This document shows, piece by piece, positions 42,307 to 51,500 of a stretch of 64,000 nucleotides of DNA. The notes beneath the pieces are model-generated. The model was not told where the DNA came from. It searched no databases and was given only the letters and a program-made list of their open reading frames with translations. The stretch covers positions 1 to 64,000 of the forward strand of contig JBFMAV010000011.1 in assembly GCA_040755535.1 (NCBI GenBank), given 5' to 3'. This DNA is from Aquabacter sp040755535 (GTDB lineage: Bacteria; Pseudomonadota; Alphaproteobacteria; Rhizobiales; Xanthobacteraceae). The position numbers and the translations under genes are program-made. Every line of letters begins with the position of its first letter. Position 1 is the first letter of the stretch.

Positions 42307-44040
42307 CTACAGCGTATAAGCCGAGCGGAAGCCGCCCCAGTGGCGGCCGCGCACGAGAATGGGGGCGTCCACCTCGCGCATGAAGACCACGCGGTCGCCG
42401 AGGTCGCGGGCATAGACCTGGATCAAATGCGGATCGAGATTGCGCGCGGCCAGCAGCCCGGCGCGGTCGTCGAAAATGCGCTTGTTGCGGCAATTGGCGA
42501 GGTTCCAGGTGCGCTCGCCGGGCCGCTGGGGCTTGGAATAGGCGGCATTGTGGACCGGCAGATAGCCGTTCACGTCCACCGCCGCCGCGAACGCGATCTG
42601 GCGGTCCTCCGCCACGATGGCCTCCTGGAGGGCGGGCAACAGGCGCTCCAGGACGGGCAGCGCCTGGGTCTCAAATTGCACCGGGTCGGTGCCGGCAATG
42701 GCGCGATAGTCGGTGTCGAACAGCGCCGCCTCGGTCAGCTCGCCGCGCGCCAAAGCGCCTTCCAGGGCCTCGGCCACCGCCGCCGCCGCGCGGGTGGCGC
42801 GGCTCGTGATGGCCTCATAGCCGCGCGCGATCTCGGCGATGCGGGCGACGATTGCCGGTGCGCCGGCCGTGTCGAAGGCGAGATGGCAGCCGAGCGCGCT
42901 CACCCCCACCACCCGCGCGCCGAGCGGTTCGAGCCCGCCGAGTTCCAGCGTGCAGCGTTCGCCGGCGGCGAGCGTTCCGGCGGCAAGCTTCACCAGCGCG
43001 CCGCCGAGCGAGAGGTCGGAGGTCTTCACCTCCAGCGTCGCCATGCGCGTGCGCACCCGCCCGGATATCTCCACCGGCCAGCGGGGATGGCGGCGGCGAT
43101 TACCCATGGGGGTCTGGCGCAGCACGGTGAGCAGATGGCGGGACATCTCGTCCGTGCCGGTCCCCATGTCGCTCGCGCTCGCCGCGATGCTGGCCTGTGT
43201 TGCCTCGGCCGTGATGGTGGCCTCGCGCATGGTGCGCGCGCCCTGGTCCACGGTCTCGGCGAAGGTCATCACTTCGCCCGCCGCAAGGCCGATGGCGGAA
43301 ATGGATTGGGTCTGGCCGGCGACGGCGGCGGCGACGGATTCCGCCACGGGGCGGATCTCGCCGATGGTGCCGATGATGCGGTTCACCGCCTCGGTGCTGG
43401 TGTCGGCGGCGCGCATCAGCCGCTCGATCTTGCCGGAAATCTCTCCCGTCGCGTTGCGGGTCTGGGTGGCGAGGGTCTTCACCTCGCTCGCCACCACGGC
43501 GAAGCCCTTGCCCAATTCCCCGGCCCGCGCAGCCTCGATGGTGGCGTTGAGGGCGAGCAGATTGGTCTGGCCGGCAATGTCGGAGATCAGCGAGACCACG
43601 GCGCGGATTTCCGCGATGGCGCCGCGCAACTCAACGATGGCGTTGCTCGCCTCCGTGGCGGCGTCGCCCGCAGAGGCCGCCAGATGGTCGGAGGTGCGGG
43701 CCTGCCGGTCGATTTCCTCATTGGTGCCGGCGAAGGCCTGGAGCGTGTCGGCCAGCGTCTTGGCGCTGGCGCGGGCCTGCTGGGTCTGGGCGGCGAGGTC
43801 GTCGCAATCCTGGCGGATGGCGGCGATGTCCCGCACGCCCGCTTCAGCGGCCTTGTGCATGGCGGCGGCGCTCTGTGCGAGGCGCGCGCGGGCCCGGCGG
43901 ATGTCGGATTCGATCAGGTCGACCGTGTGGTCCTGGTTCGCCGCCCGAGACGCGTGCGGGTCTTCAGGCGGAGGGGGAGCAACGGACGGCGGCTCAGCCG
44001 CGCGCGCGGGTGCACTGTTCGGACGGACGCGTCCCCACAT
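42307..44040 (-). CDS. Soluble methyl-accepting chemotaxis protein with PilZ and C-terminal sensor domains
   Basis: A 577-residue protein with no transmembrane segment. An N-terminal coiled-coil signalling domain (about 40-310) contains the hairpin tip SDIAGQTNLLALNATIEAARAGE (core AGQTNLLALNATIEAARAGE). A PilZ domain follows (about 318-400) with RRRHPRWPV and DLSLGGALV, the c-di-GMP-binding pattern. The last 170 residues (WNLANCRNKRIFDDRAG, RDLGDRVVFMREVDAP) resemble a cytoplasmic cache-like sensory region. It should couple a cytoplasmic signal and perhaps c-di-GMP to the CheA pathway. It is monocistronic, with no chemotaxis genes nearby. Confidence 0.85.
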   Translation of the reverse strand: MWGRVRPNSAPARAAEPPSVAPPPPEDPHASRAANQDHTVDLIESDIRRARARLAQSAAAMHKAAEAGVRDIAAIRQDCDDLAAQTQQARASAKTLADTLQAFAGTNEEIDRQARTSDHLAASAGDAATEASNAIVELRGAIAEIRAVVSLISDIAGQTNLLALNATIEAARAGELGKGFAVVASEVKTLATQTRNATGEISGKIERLMRAADTSTEAVNRIIGTIGEIRPVAESVAAAVAGQTQSISAIGLAAGEVMTFAETVDQGARTMREATITAEATQASIAASASDMGTGTDEMSRHLLTVLRQTPMGNRRRHPRWPVEISGRVRTRMATLEVKTSDLSLGGALVKLAAGTLAAGERCTLELGGLEPLGARVVGVSALGCHLAFDTAGAPAIVARIAEIARGYEAITSRATRAAAAVAEALEGALARGELTEAALFDTDYRAIAGTDPVQFETQALPVLERLLPALQEAIVAEDRQIAFAAAVDVNGYLPVHNAAYSKPQRPGERTWNLANCRNKRIFDDRAGLLAARNLDPHLIQVYARDLGDRVVFMREVDAPILVRGRHWGGFRSAYTL

Positions 44041-44145
44041 CCCAGGCTCCTCCGGCTTTTATCGTTCGGCTTATGTATCCAGCAGACTGGACCGCCATTC
44101 TTGCCCGAAGATTGCCACGTGCGCGCGCGGGTTGGAAATAGGCCT

Positions 44146-45618
44146 TTATGCTACCGCGTCCGCCACCGTCGCGGCGGCGCCGCGCGACAGCAAAGCGGCG
44201 AGATGGCCGGCGACCGCCGCGCGGAAGCGCGGATCGGCCGGCAGGTCCGTGCCGAAAATGTCCCGCACCCCGAGCAGGGCCTCGGCAAGGCGGTTCGGGT
44301 CGCGCCCCGCGCCGTCCGCCGCCGCGCGCAGCCGCGTGGCCAGCGGATCGCGCACATCGATGGGCGCGCCGGCCTCGTCGATGCCGGTCACATAGCGCAT
44401 CCAGCCCGCGACCCCGAGGGCGATGAAGCGGATGTCCGCACCCGCCGCGAGCCGTTCGCGCGCGGCGGCGAGCAGGCGCTGGGGCAGCTTCTGCGAGCCG
44501 TCCATGGCGATCTGCCAGGTGCGGTGGCGCAGCGCCGGGTTGCGGAAGCGCTCGCGCAAAGCGTGCTTGTAGGCGGCGATGTCGGTGCCCGCCGGCACAT
44601 GGAGGGTCGGCGTCATCTCCTCGTCCTGCAGGCGCTCCACGAGGCGCGCGAAGGGGGCGAGCGCCATGGTGTCGGCGATGGTTTCGCAGCCGGCGAGATA
44701 GCCGAGATAAGCGAGGCTCGAATGGGCGCCGTTGAGCAGGCGCAGCTTCATATGCTCGAAGGGGGCGACATCCGCCACCATCTCCACGCCCACCTCTTCG
44801 AAGGGCGGACGGCCGGCGGGGAAATGGTCCTCCACCACCCATTGGCTGAAGGGCTCGGCCATGACCGGCCAGGCATCCTCCATCCCGAGCCGGCCGGCGA
44901 CGAAGGCGCGGTCGGCATCCGTGGTGGCGGGGGCGATGCGGTCCACCATGGTGGAGGGAAAGGCCACTTCGCCGGCCACATAGGCGCCGAGATCGGCGTC
45001 GCGCAGCGCCGCGAGGCGCCGCGTGACACGCGCCACCGTCTCGCCATTGGCCGGGAGATTGTCGCAGCACAGGACGGTGAAGGGGGCAAAGCCCGCCGCG
45101 CGGCGCAGGCGCAGCGCCTCCACCAGAAGGCCCGGCGCGCTGCGCGGGCGCTCGGGCGACGCGAGGTCGGCCGCGATATCGGCGTGGGCCTCGTCCAGTT
45201 CCCCGCTGGCGGGATCGTGGCAATAGCCCTTCTCGGTGACGGTGAGCGAGACGATGCGCACGGCCGGGTCCGTCAGCGCGGCGAGCAAGGCGGCGGGGTC
45301 GCGCGGGGCGACCAGGGTGCGCTTCAGCGCGCCGATGACCCGCAGCGCGTCGCCCGCGCCCGAGCGCACGCCCAGCGTATAAAGCCCGTCCTGCGGGTCC
45401 AAAGCCTGCGACGTGTCGGGCGAGCGCAGGCTCGCCCCGCAAATGGCCCAGTCCAGATGGCCGGCGGCGAGCAAATCGTCCGCATAGACCGCCTGATGCA
45501 CCCGGTGGAAGGCGCCCACCCCGAGATGCACCATGCCGACCTTGGCGGCGCTGCGGTCATAGCGCGGGCGGGCGATGTCGGCGGGCAGATGGGACAGGGT
45601 GGCGTCGGACAGCCGCAC
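44146..45618 (-). CDS. uxuB: Fructuronate reductase / mannitol dehydrogenase family
   Basis: A 490-residue NAD-dependent sugar-acid reductase. The opening KVGMVHLGVGAFHRVHQAVY is typical of the Rossmann domain of UxuB, and the C-terminal domain has the family block KLRLLNGAHSSLAYLG with the catalytic lysine. It interconverts fructuronate and mannonate. The GTG at 45618 is chosen because GAGGGAG lies six bases before it; a GTG overlapping the uxaC stop (45633) would add five residues. It follows uxaC directly. No mannonate dehydratase is in the window, so tagaturonate might be an alternative substrate. Confidence 0.85.
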   Translation of the reverse strand: MRLSDATLSHLPADIARPRYDRSAAKVGMVHLGVGAFHRVHQAVYADDLLAAGHLDWAICGASLRSPDTSQALDPQDGLYTLGVRSGAGDALRVIGALKRTLVAPRDPAALLAALTDPAVRIVSLTVTEKGYCHDPASGELDEAHADIAADLASPERPRSAPGLLVEALRLRRAAGFAPFTVLCCDNLPANGETVARVTRRLAALRDADLGAYVAGEVAFPSTMVDRIAPATTDADRAFVAGRLGMEDAWPVMAEPFSQWVVEDHFPAGRPPFEEVGVEMVADVAPFEHMKLRLLNGAHSSLAYLGYLAGCETIADTMALAPFARLVERLQDEEMTPTLHVPAGTDIAAYKHALRERFRNPALRHRTWQIAMDGSQKLPQRLLAAARERLAAGADIRFIALGVAGWMRYVTGIDEAGAPIDVRDPLATRLRAAADGAGRDPNRLAEALLGVRDIFGTDLPADPRFRAAVAGHLAALLSRGAAATVADAVA

Positions 45619-45629
45619 GGCGCGCTCCC

Positions 45630-47063
45630 TCACAGCTTGTAGGCGGATTTGGCGAGGCGATAGGCGAGGTCGTGGGCGAGGGTCTCGGCCTCGTCCTCGT
45701 CCAGCCGGTGCTGCGCCACCAGGGTCGCGAGGAAGGCGCAGTCCACGCGCCGTGACACGTCGTGCCGCGCGGGAATGGAGGGGAAGGCGCGGGTGTCGTC
45801 GTTGAAGCCCACCGTATTGTAGAAGCCGGCGGTCTCGGTCGTGGTCTCGCGGAAGCGGCGCATGCCCTCCGGGCTGTCGAAGAACCACCAGGCCGGGCCG
45901 AGCCGCAGCGCGGGATAATGGCCGGCGAGCGGCGCCAGCTCGCGGGCATAGGTGGTCTCGTCCAGGGTGAAGAGGATGAGGGTGAGGTCCTTCTCATTCC
46001 CGAACCGGTCGAGCAGCGGCTTCAGCGCGCCCACATAATCGGTGCGGCTGGGAATATCGGCGCCCATGTCGCGGCCATGGCGCTCGAAGATGCCGCCATT
46101 GTGGTTGCGCACCGCCCCGGGATGGATCTGCATGACCATGCCGTCCTCCAGCGACATGCGGGCCATTTCGGTCAGCATCTGGGCGCGGAACAGTTCGGCA
46201 TCTTCCCGCGAGGCGGGCCGCGCCTTGACGCGGTCGAACAGCGCCTCGGCCTCGGCGGGGGAGAGGTCGGCGGTCGCGGCCGTCGGATGGCCGTGATCGG
46301 TGGAGGTGGCGCCGAAGCTGCGGAAATAGGCGCGGCGCAGGCGGTGGGCGTCCAGATAGCCGGACCAGGTGAGCGTGTCCTCGCCGGTGATTTCGCCGAG
46401 CTTCACGAGGTTGGCGGCGAAGCCCTCGAAATCGGGGTCCACCACCGGGTCGGGGCGATAGGCGGTGACGACGCGCCCGGCCCAGCCGCTCTGCTTGATC
46501 ATGCGATGCCAGCGCAGATCGTCCAGCGGGCTTTCCGTGGTGGCGATCACCTCGATGTTGAACCGCTCGAACAGCGCGCGCGGGCGGAAGGCGTCGGTGG
46601 CGAGCGCGGCGGCGATCACGTCATAGGTCGCATCCGCATTGGCCGCGCACAGCCGCTCCTCGATGCCGAACAGGCTGGAGAAGGCATGGTCCAGCCACAG
46701 CCGGGTGGGGGTGCCCCGGAACAGGTGGTAATGGGCCGCGAAACGCCGCCAGATGGCGCGCGGGTCGGTCTCCACCGGCCCGCCGTCGCGGCGCGGCACG
46801 CCGAGATCCTCCAGCGCCACGCCCTGGCTGTAGAGCATGCGGAACACATAATGGTCCGGCACCACGAACAGGCGCGCCGGGTCGGGGAAGGGGGCGTTCT
46901 CGGCGAACCAGCGCGGGTCGGTGTGGCCGTGGGGCGAGACGATGGGCAGATGCGCCACCCGCTCATACAGACGCCGGGCGATGTCCCGCACCTCGGGCTC
47001 CGCGGGAAACAGGCGGTCGGGATGGAGCAAAGGCGGGCGGGCAGCGGTCATCGGGGCACTCAT
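45630..47063 (-). CDS. uxaC: Glucuronate/galacturonate isomerase
   Basis: A 477-residue amidohydrolase-fold isomerase that opens hexuronate catabolism by converting glucuronate to fructuronate and galacturonate to tagaturonate. It has the metal-site opening LPIVSPHGHTDPRWFAEN near residue 40 and the family blocks HYVFRMLYSQG and MVMQIHPGAVRNHN. Length is normal. Its start overlaps the GntR stop (ATGA) and its stop overlaps a possible uxuB start, so gntR-uxaC-uxuB form one operon. Confidence 0.95.
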   Translation of the reverse strand: MSAPMTAARPPLLHPDRLFPAEPEVRDIARRLYERVAHLPIVSPHGHTDPRWFAENAPFPDPARLFVVPDHYVFRMLYSQGVALEDLGVPRRDGGPVETDPRAIWRRFAAHYHLFRGTPTRLWLDHAFSSLFGIEERLCAANADATYDVIAAALATDAFRPRALFERFNIEVIATTESPLDDLRWHRMIKQSGWAGRVVTAYRPDPVVDPDFEGFAANLVKLGEITGEDTLTWSGYLDAHRLRRAYFRSFGATSTDHGHPTAATADLSPAEAEALFDRVKARPASREDAELFRAQMLTEMARMSLEDGMVMQIHPGAVRNHNGGIFERHGRDMGADIPSRTDYVGALKPLLDRFGNEKDLTLILFTLDETTYARELAPLAGHYPALRLGPAWWFFDSPEGMRRFRETTTETAGFYNTVGFNDDTRAFPSIPARHDVSRRVDCAFLATLVAQHRLDEDEAETLAHDLAYRLAKSAYKL

Positions 47064-47824
47064 GCAAGGGAGGGAACGGGGACCGGGCCGGCCGCGCCGG
47101 GCAGGTCGAAATAATCGGGATGGGCCTCGGCCAGCGCATCGACGCTCGGCAGCACCCGGTCGAGATGGCGCGCCATGGCGGTCTCGGCGGCGTCCGCATC
47201 ATGGCCCGCAATGGCGTCCACGATGGCGCGGTGCTCGGCCATGACGCTGGCGCGCCGGTCGGCGGCGGGCAGAGTGAGGATGCGGCAGCGGTCCACCTGG
47301 GCTTTTTCGGCGCGCACCACGCGCCAGAGATTGGGATGACCGGCGATCTCGGCCACCATCTGGTGGAAGTCTTCGTCGGCTTTATGAAAATCCGCGAGCC
47401 GGCCGTCCTCGTGGGCAGCCGCCTGGGTCGCGAGGCCGGAGGCGAGCCGGGCGATGTCGCCCGCGCCGGCATGGCGCGCGGCCTCGCGCACGGCGGTACG
47501 TTCCAGCGCCTGGCGGATCACCATGGCGTCGCGCACGGCGGGGCGCGAGATGCGCGAGACGAAGGTGCCGTATTGGGGGAAGATGTCGACGAGGCGCTCG
47601 GCGGCGAGCTTCAGCACCGCCTCGCGCACAGGGGTCCGCGAGACCCCGCAGGCAAGCGCCAGCTGCTTCTCCTGGAGCGCCGTTCCCGGCGCGATCTCCA
47701 TGCCGATGATCTGCCCGCGCAACCATTCATAGATGCGCTGCGATGCGGTGACGCCGCGCAGCTTTTCCATGAGCGGACCGCCGGCGGCGGGAGGCCCCGC
47801 CGTTCCCCGAGCGCCACGCGCCAC
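47060..47824 (-). CDS. GntR-family regulator (FCD type) of the hexuronate genes
   Basis: A 254-residue FCD-type GntR protein with a winged helix (LQEKQLALACGVSRTPVREAVLKL) and a helical ligand domain with the metal-site residues (DEDFHQMVAEI, EHRAIV). The GTG at 47824 follows GGAGGAA by four bases and is preferred to the ATG at 47770, which has no ribosome site. It is first in the operon with uxaC and uxuB and divergent from uxaA. A perfect palindrome in the gap is its likely operator; by analogy with UxuR/ExuR, the inducer would be a hexuronate. Confidence 0.88.
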   Translation of the reverse strand: MARGARGTAGPPAAGGPLMEKLRGVTASQRIYEWLRGQIIGMEIAPGTALQEKQLALACGVSRTPVREAVLKLAAERLVDIFPQYGTFVSRISRPAVRDAMVIRQALERTAVREAARHAGAGDIARLASGLATQAAAHEDGRLADFHKADEDFHQMVAEIAGHPNLWRVVRAEKAQVDRCRILTLPAADRRASVMAEHRAIVDAIAGHDADAAETAMARHLDRVLPSVDALAEAHPDYFDLPGAAGPVPVPSLA

Positions 47825-47860
47825 GTCTTCCTCCGAACCATTCTTGTTTTGCTTCCAACA

Positions 47861-47880
47861 CTGATATATTAGCATATCAG
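47861..47880. promoter_or_regulatory. Palindromic operator between the gntR-uxaC-uxuB and uxaA units
   Basis: Arms CTGATAT (47861-47867) and ATATCAG (47874-47880) are perfectly complementary around six bases. The site lies centrally in the 133-bp divergent gap, so one bound GntR dimer could control both directions. Confidence 0.65.
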
Positions 47881-47957
47881 AAGCGTCAATGCGGCGGCCC
47901 TCGGAGCCGGCCAGGACGAGGCAGCCCCGGCTTGAACCGGGGCGCGGGAGGAGCGAG

Positions 47958-49493
47958 ATGAGCGAACGTCTGCAAGCGGCCGCGCCGCGCACTCTGCGTC
48001 TCGGCGCGCAGGACAATGTGGCGGTGGCCCTCGACACCCTGCCCGAAGGCATCCAGGTTTCCGGCGTCACCATCACCGCCCGCGTGCCGCGCGGCCACAA
48101 ATTCGCGCTCGTCCCCATCCCGGACGGCGCGCCCATCCTGAAATTCGGCCAGATCATTGGATTTGCCGCCGGAGCCATCGCGCCCGGTGCCCATGTCCAT
48201 GTGCACAATGTGGTGCTGCACGATTTCGCCCGCGACTATGCCTTCTCCGCCGATGCGCGCCAGGAGGTGCTGCTGCCGGAGGTCGAGCGCGCGCATTTCA
48301 TGGGCTTTCGCCGCTCCAATGCCCGCACCGGCACGCGCAATTATCTCGGCATCCTGACCTCGGTGAATTGCTCGGCGTCTGTGGCGCGCTTCGCGGCGCG
48401 CGAGCTGGAACGTTCCGGCGTGCTCGATGCCTTTCCCGGCATCGACGGCGTTGTCCCCATCGTCCACGGAACGGGCTGCGGCATGGCCTCCAAGGGCGAG
48501 GGCTTCGACGTGCTCTCGCGCACCCTGTGGGGCTATGCCACCCATCCCAATTTCGCCGCCGTGGTGATGGTGGGCCTGGGCTGCGAGATGTTCCAGATCG
48601 CCCGCTTCAAGTCCGAATACGGCGTGGACGAGACCGACGCCTTCCGCACCCTCACCATCCAGGACGAGGGCGGCACGCGGCGCACCGTGGAACATATCGT
48701 CGGTGCGCTCACCGAAATGCTGCCCTCCGCCGGCGCCTGGACGCGGACGGCGCGGCCCCTGTCCGAACTCATCCTGGCGCTGCAATGCGGCGGGTCGGAC
48801 GGCTATTCCGCGCTCACCGCCAATCCCGCGCTTGGCGTCGCCTCCGATCTTCTGGTGCGTCATGGCGGCACGTCCATCCTCTCCGAGACGCCGGAAATCT
48901 ACGGCGCCGAGCATTTGCTGACCCGCCGCGCGGTGAGCCGCGAGGTGGGCGAGAAGCTGGTGGCGCGCATCAAGTGGTGGGAGGACTATACGCAGCGCAA
49001 TGGCGGGGAGATGAACAACAATCCCTCGCCCGGCAACAAGGCCGGCGGCCTCACCACCATTCTGGAAAAGTCGCTCGGCGCTGCGGCCAAGGGCGGCGCC
49101 GCCAACCTTGCCGCCGTCTATGAATATGCCGAGCCGGTCACCACGCCCGGCTTCGTCTTCATGGATACGCCCGGCTATGACCCCGTTGCGGCCACGGGGC
49201 AGGTGGCGGGCGGGGCGAACGTGATCTGCTTCACCACCGGGCGCGGCTCCGCCTTCGGCTGCAAGCCGACCCCCTCCATCAAGCTCGCCACCAATTCCGA
49301 CATCGCCGCCCGCATGTCCGAGGACATGGACATCAATTGCGGCGACGTGCTGGACGGGGTGCCGCTGGAGGTCAAGGGGCGGGAGATTTTCGACCTCGTC
49401 GTGGAGGTGGCCTCCGGCGCGTCCACCAAGTCGGAGGAACTGGGCTATGGGGACGCGGAATTCGTCCCCTGGCAGATCGGCGCGGTGATGTGA
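47958..49493 (+). CDS. uxaA: Altronate dehydratase (UxaA family)
   Basis: A 511-residue UxaA/GarD-family dehydratase. Residues 20-100 form the SAF-like N-terminal domain; the catalytic part contains GFRRSNARTGTRNYLGI (core RTGTRNYLGI), GTGCGM near residue 180 and a cysteine-rich metal site later (GCEMFQ, GCKPTPSIK). It should dehydrate altronate to 2-keto-3-deoxygluconate; galactarate or mannonate cannot be excluded. The ATG at 47958 follows GGGAGGAG. It is divergent from the regulator of the hexuronate genes. Confidence 0.88.
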   Translation: MSERLQAAAPRTLRLGAQDNVAVALDTLPEGIQVSGVTITARVPRGHKFALVPIPDGAPILKFGQIIGFAAGAIAPGAHVHVHNVVLHDFARDYAFSADARQEVLLPEVERAHFMGFRRSNARTGTRNYLGILTSVNCSASVARFAARELERSGVLDAFPGIDGVVPIVHGTGCGMASKGEGFDVLSRTLWGYATHPNFAAVVMVGLGCEMFQIARFKSEYGVDETDAFRTLTIQDEGGTRRTVEHIVGALTEMLPSAGAWTRTARPLSELILALQCGGSDGYSALTANPALGVASDLLVRHGGTSILSETPEIYGAEHLLTRRAVSREVGEKLVARIKWWEDYTQRNGGEMNNNPSPGNKAGGLTTILEKSLGAAAKGGAANLAAVYEYAEPVTTPGFVFMDTPGYDPVAATGQVAGGANVICFTTGRGSAFGCKPTPSIKLATNSDIAARMSEDMDINCGDVLDGVPLEVKGREIFDLVVEVASGASTKSEELGYGDAEFVPWQIGAVM

Positions 49494-49573
49494 TGGGGCG
49501 GCGGGCGTTCCATGCGGGGCTGAAAAGCCCTCTCCCTCGCAAGCGGGAGAGGCGGCGAGGTGTGTCGTCCGCT

Positions 49574-50245
49574 CTACTCGAACAGGTCCGGGTGTTCCGC
49601 CTCGACCTTGGGCAGCGCGCGCAGGATCTCCGACAAATGCACCCGCATGGCTTCGGCCGCGGCGTCCCCGTCGCGCGCGTCCACGGCGGTCATGATGGCG
49701 CGGTGCTGATCCACCAGCGGCAGCATGGAGCCCTTCAGGGTGAGGTGGCAGGCGCGGTCCATATGGGCCTTGATGTCGGCGATCGCCTCCCAGGCGAGCG
49801 GGCAGCCGGCGCCCTCCGCAAGCGCCATGTGGAACATCTCGTCATAGGCCTGGAAGGTCTCCTGGCTGCCGCGCGTGGCGGCTTTCACCTGGAGGTCCAG
49901 CAGATCGTCGATGCGCGCGCGGGCGCCGGCATCGAAGCCGGCCGCCGCGCGTTTCGCCACGGCGGTCTCGATGGCCTCGCGCACGAAGCGCGCCTCCATC
50001 ATCTTCTTCACCGAGATGCGCACGACGATGGTGCCCCTCTGGGGCAGGATCTCAACCAGGCGGGTGCGGGACAGGCCGATCAGCGCCTCGCGCACCGGCT
50101 GGCGCGACACGCCGTGACGCTCCGCGATCTCAGCCTCCGACAGGCGCGTGCCCGGCGGCAGCGCCAGCGTCACGATGGCCCGGCGCAATTGCGCCTCGAC
50201 CTGCTGCGCCGCCGAGCCGCTGGCGGGAACCCTGATGGCGTCCAC
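49574..50245 (-). CDS. GntR-family regulator (FCD type), next to the TRAP/kdu genes
   Basis: A 223-residue FCD-type GntR regulator with a winged helix (LSEAEIAERHGVSRQPVREAL) and ligand domain (DEMFHMALAEGAGCPL, QHRAIM). The GTG at 50245 follows GGAGG by seven bases; upstream ATG codons have no ribosome site. It is divergent from the TRAP transporter and kdu genes, so it probably governs them and would respond to an unsaturated uronate or its products. The gap contains two GTATG copies near 50270-50285 (minus strand) that may be its binding site. Confidence 0.87.
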   Translation of the reverse strand: MDAIRVPASGSAAQQVEAQLRRAIVTLALPPGTRLSEAEIAERHGVSRQPVREALIGLSRTRLVEILPQRGTIVVRISVKKMMEARFVREAIETAVAKRAAAGFDAGARARIDDLLDLQVKAATRGSQETFQAYDEMFHMALAEGAGCPLAWEAIADIKAHMDRACHLTLKGSMLPLVDQHRAIMTAVDARDGDAAAEAMRVHLSEILRALPKVEAEHPDLFE

Positions 50246-50417
50246 GGACGATCCTCCCGTTGCGTGTCGAAACATACTACCATACAAAGGCGCCCGCTGC
50301 GCGCCGGCCATGGTGACCTTTTCGCCATTCTGGATCGCTTGCGCGCTCCCAACAAGAACAAGGCCTTAAGGACCGCGTCGTGAAGAAAATACCGGCTTTC
50401 ATCTAGGGAGACTGACC

Positions 50418-51398
50418 ATGCTGACCCGTCGCCGCGCCCTCGCGCTGGCCGCCGCCCTGTCTCTTGCGCCGCTCGGTGCGGCCCATGCCCAGAGCGTGAC
50501 CCTGCGCTCCGCCGACATCCATCCCGACGGATATCCGACCGTCGAGGCCGTGAAATATTTCGGCCAGGTCCTCGACCAGAAGACCAACGGCAAGTTCAAG
50601 GTTCAGGTCTTCTATGCCGGCCAGCTGGGCGGCGAGAAGGAGACCATCGAGCAGACCCGGTTCGGGGTTATCGACCTCAACCGCGTCAATACCGCGCCGT
50701 TCAACAATCTGATCCCGCAGACCGCCGTCCTCGGCCTGCCCTTCCTGTTCCGCGATGTCGCCCACATGTACAAGGTGGTGGACGGGCCGCTCGGCGAAGA
50801 GATCGGCAAGGCGTTCGAGCCCCATGGGCTTGTGGTGCTCGGCTTCTTCGATTCCGGGGCACGCTCCATCTATAATTCCAAGCGGCCCATCAAGACGTTG
50901 GCCGACATGAAGGGCATGAAGATCCGCGTCCAGCAGTCGGACCTCTTCATTTCCATGATCAACGCGCTCGGCGCCAATGCGACGCCCATGCCGTTCGGCG
51001 AACTCTATTCCGCCCTCCAGACCGGCCTCGTGGACGGGGCAGAGAACAATTATCCGTCCTATGAATCGGTGAAGCATTACGAGGTCGCGAAATATTACTC
51101 GCTGACCGAGCATTCCATGGCTCCCGAAGTCTTCGTTATGTCGAAGATGAGCTGGGACAAGCTTTCGCCGGCCGACCAGAAGCTGTTCAAGGACGCCGGC
51201 AAGGAAGCCACCCTCAAGATGCGCGAGCTGTGGGCGAAGCGCGACGCGGACGCCAAGGCCGTCGTCATCAAGGGCGGCGCGCTCATCAACGAGGTGGACA
51301 AGCAGCCCTTCATCGACGCGATGAAGCCGGTCTACGACAAGTTCGTCACCACCCCCGAGATGAAGAGCCTGGTGGAGCGCATCCGCGCCGTCCAGTGA
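50418..51398 (+). CDS. TRAP transporter substrate-binding protein (DctP family)
   Basis: A 326-residue periplasmic binding protein with a signal peptide (MLTRRRALALAAALSLAPLG, cleavage after AHAQ). It contains the DctP blocks VFYAGQLGGEKETIEQTRFG (core GQLGGEKE) and KGMKIRVQQS, with the ligand-contacting arginine. Located with kduI, kduD and kdgF, it most likely binds a uronate or short unsaturated uronide. It is the first gene of the transport/catabolic unit. Confidence 0.92.
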   Translation: MLTRRRALALAAALSLAPLGAAHAQSVTLRSADIHPDGYPTVEAVKYFGQVLDQKTNGKFKVQVFYAGQLGGEKETIEQTRFGVIDLNRVNTAPFNNLIPQTAVLGLPFLFRDVAHMYKVVDGPLGEEIGKAFEPHGLVVLGFFDSGARSIYNSKRPIKTLADMKGMKIRVQQSDLFISMINALGANATPMPFGELYSALQTGLVDGAENNYPSYESVKHYEVAKYYSLTEHSMAPEVFVMSKMSWDKLSPADQKLFKDAGKEATLKMRELWAKRDADAKAVVIKGGALINEVDKQPFIDAMKPVYDKFVTTPEMKSLVERIRAVQ

Positions 51399-51404
51399 GG
51401 ATTC

Positions 51405-51444
51405 AGCCGGCGGCGCGGGGCACGCGCCGCCGGCTTTCATTTCC
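51405..51444 (+). terminator. Hairpin between the TRAP binding-protein and membrane-protein genes
   Basis: A perfect 13-bp stem (51405-51417 with 51423-51435) with a five-base loop is followed by a weak T-rich tail. In TRAP operons such hairpins give partial termination or protect the upstream message, so the binding protein is made in excess over the membrane subunits. Confidence 0.7.
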
Positions 51445-51500
51445 GGTTCGTGTTTCCCTCGGCTGCGCCTGAGCCGCGCCGCCTTCAGAGGCTGTCCTCC

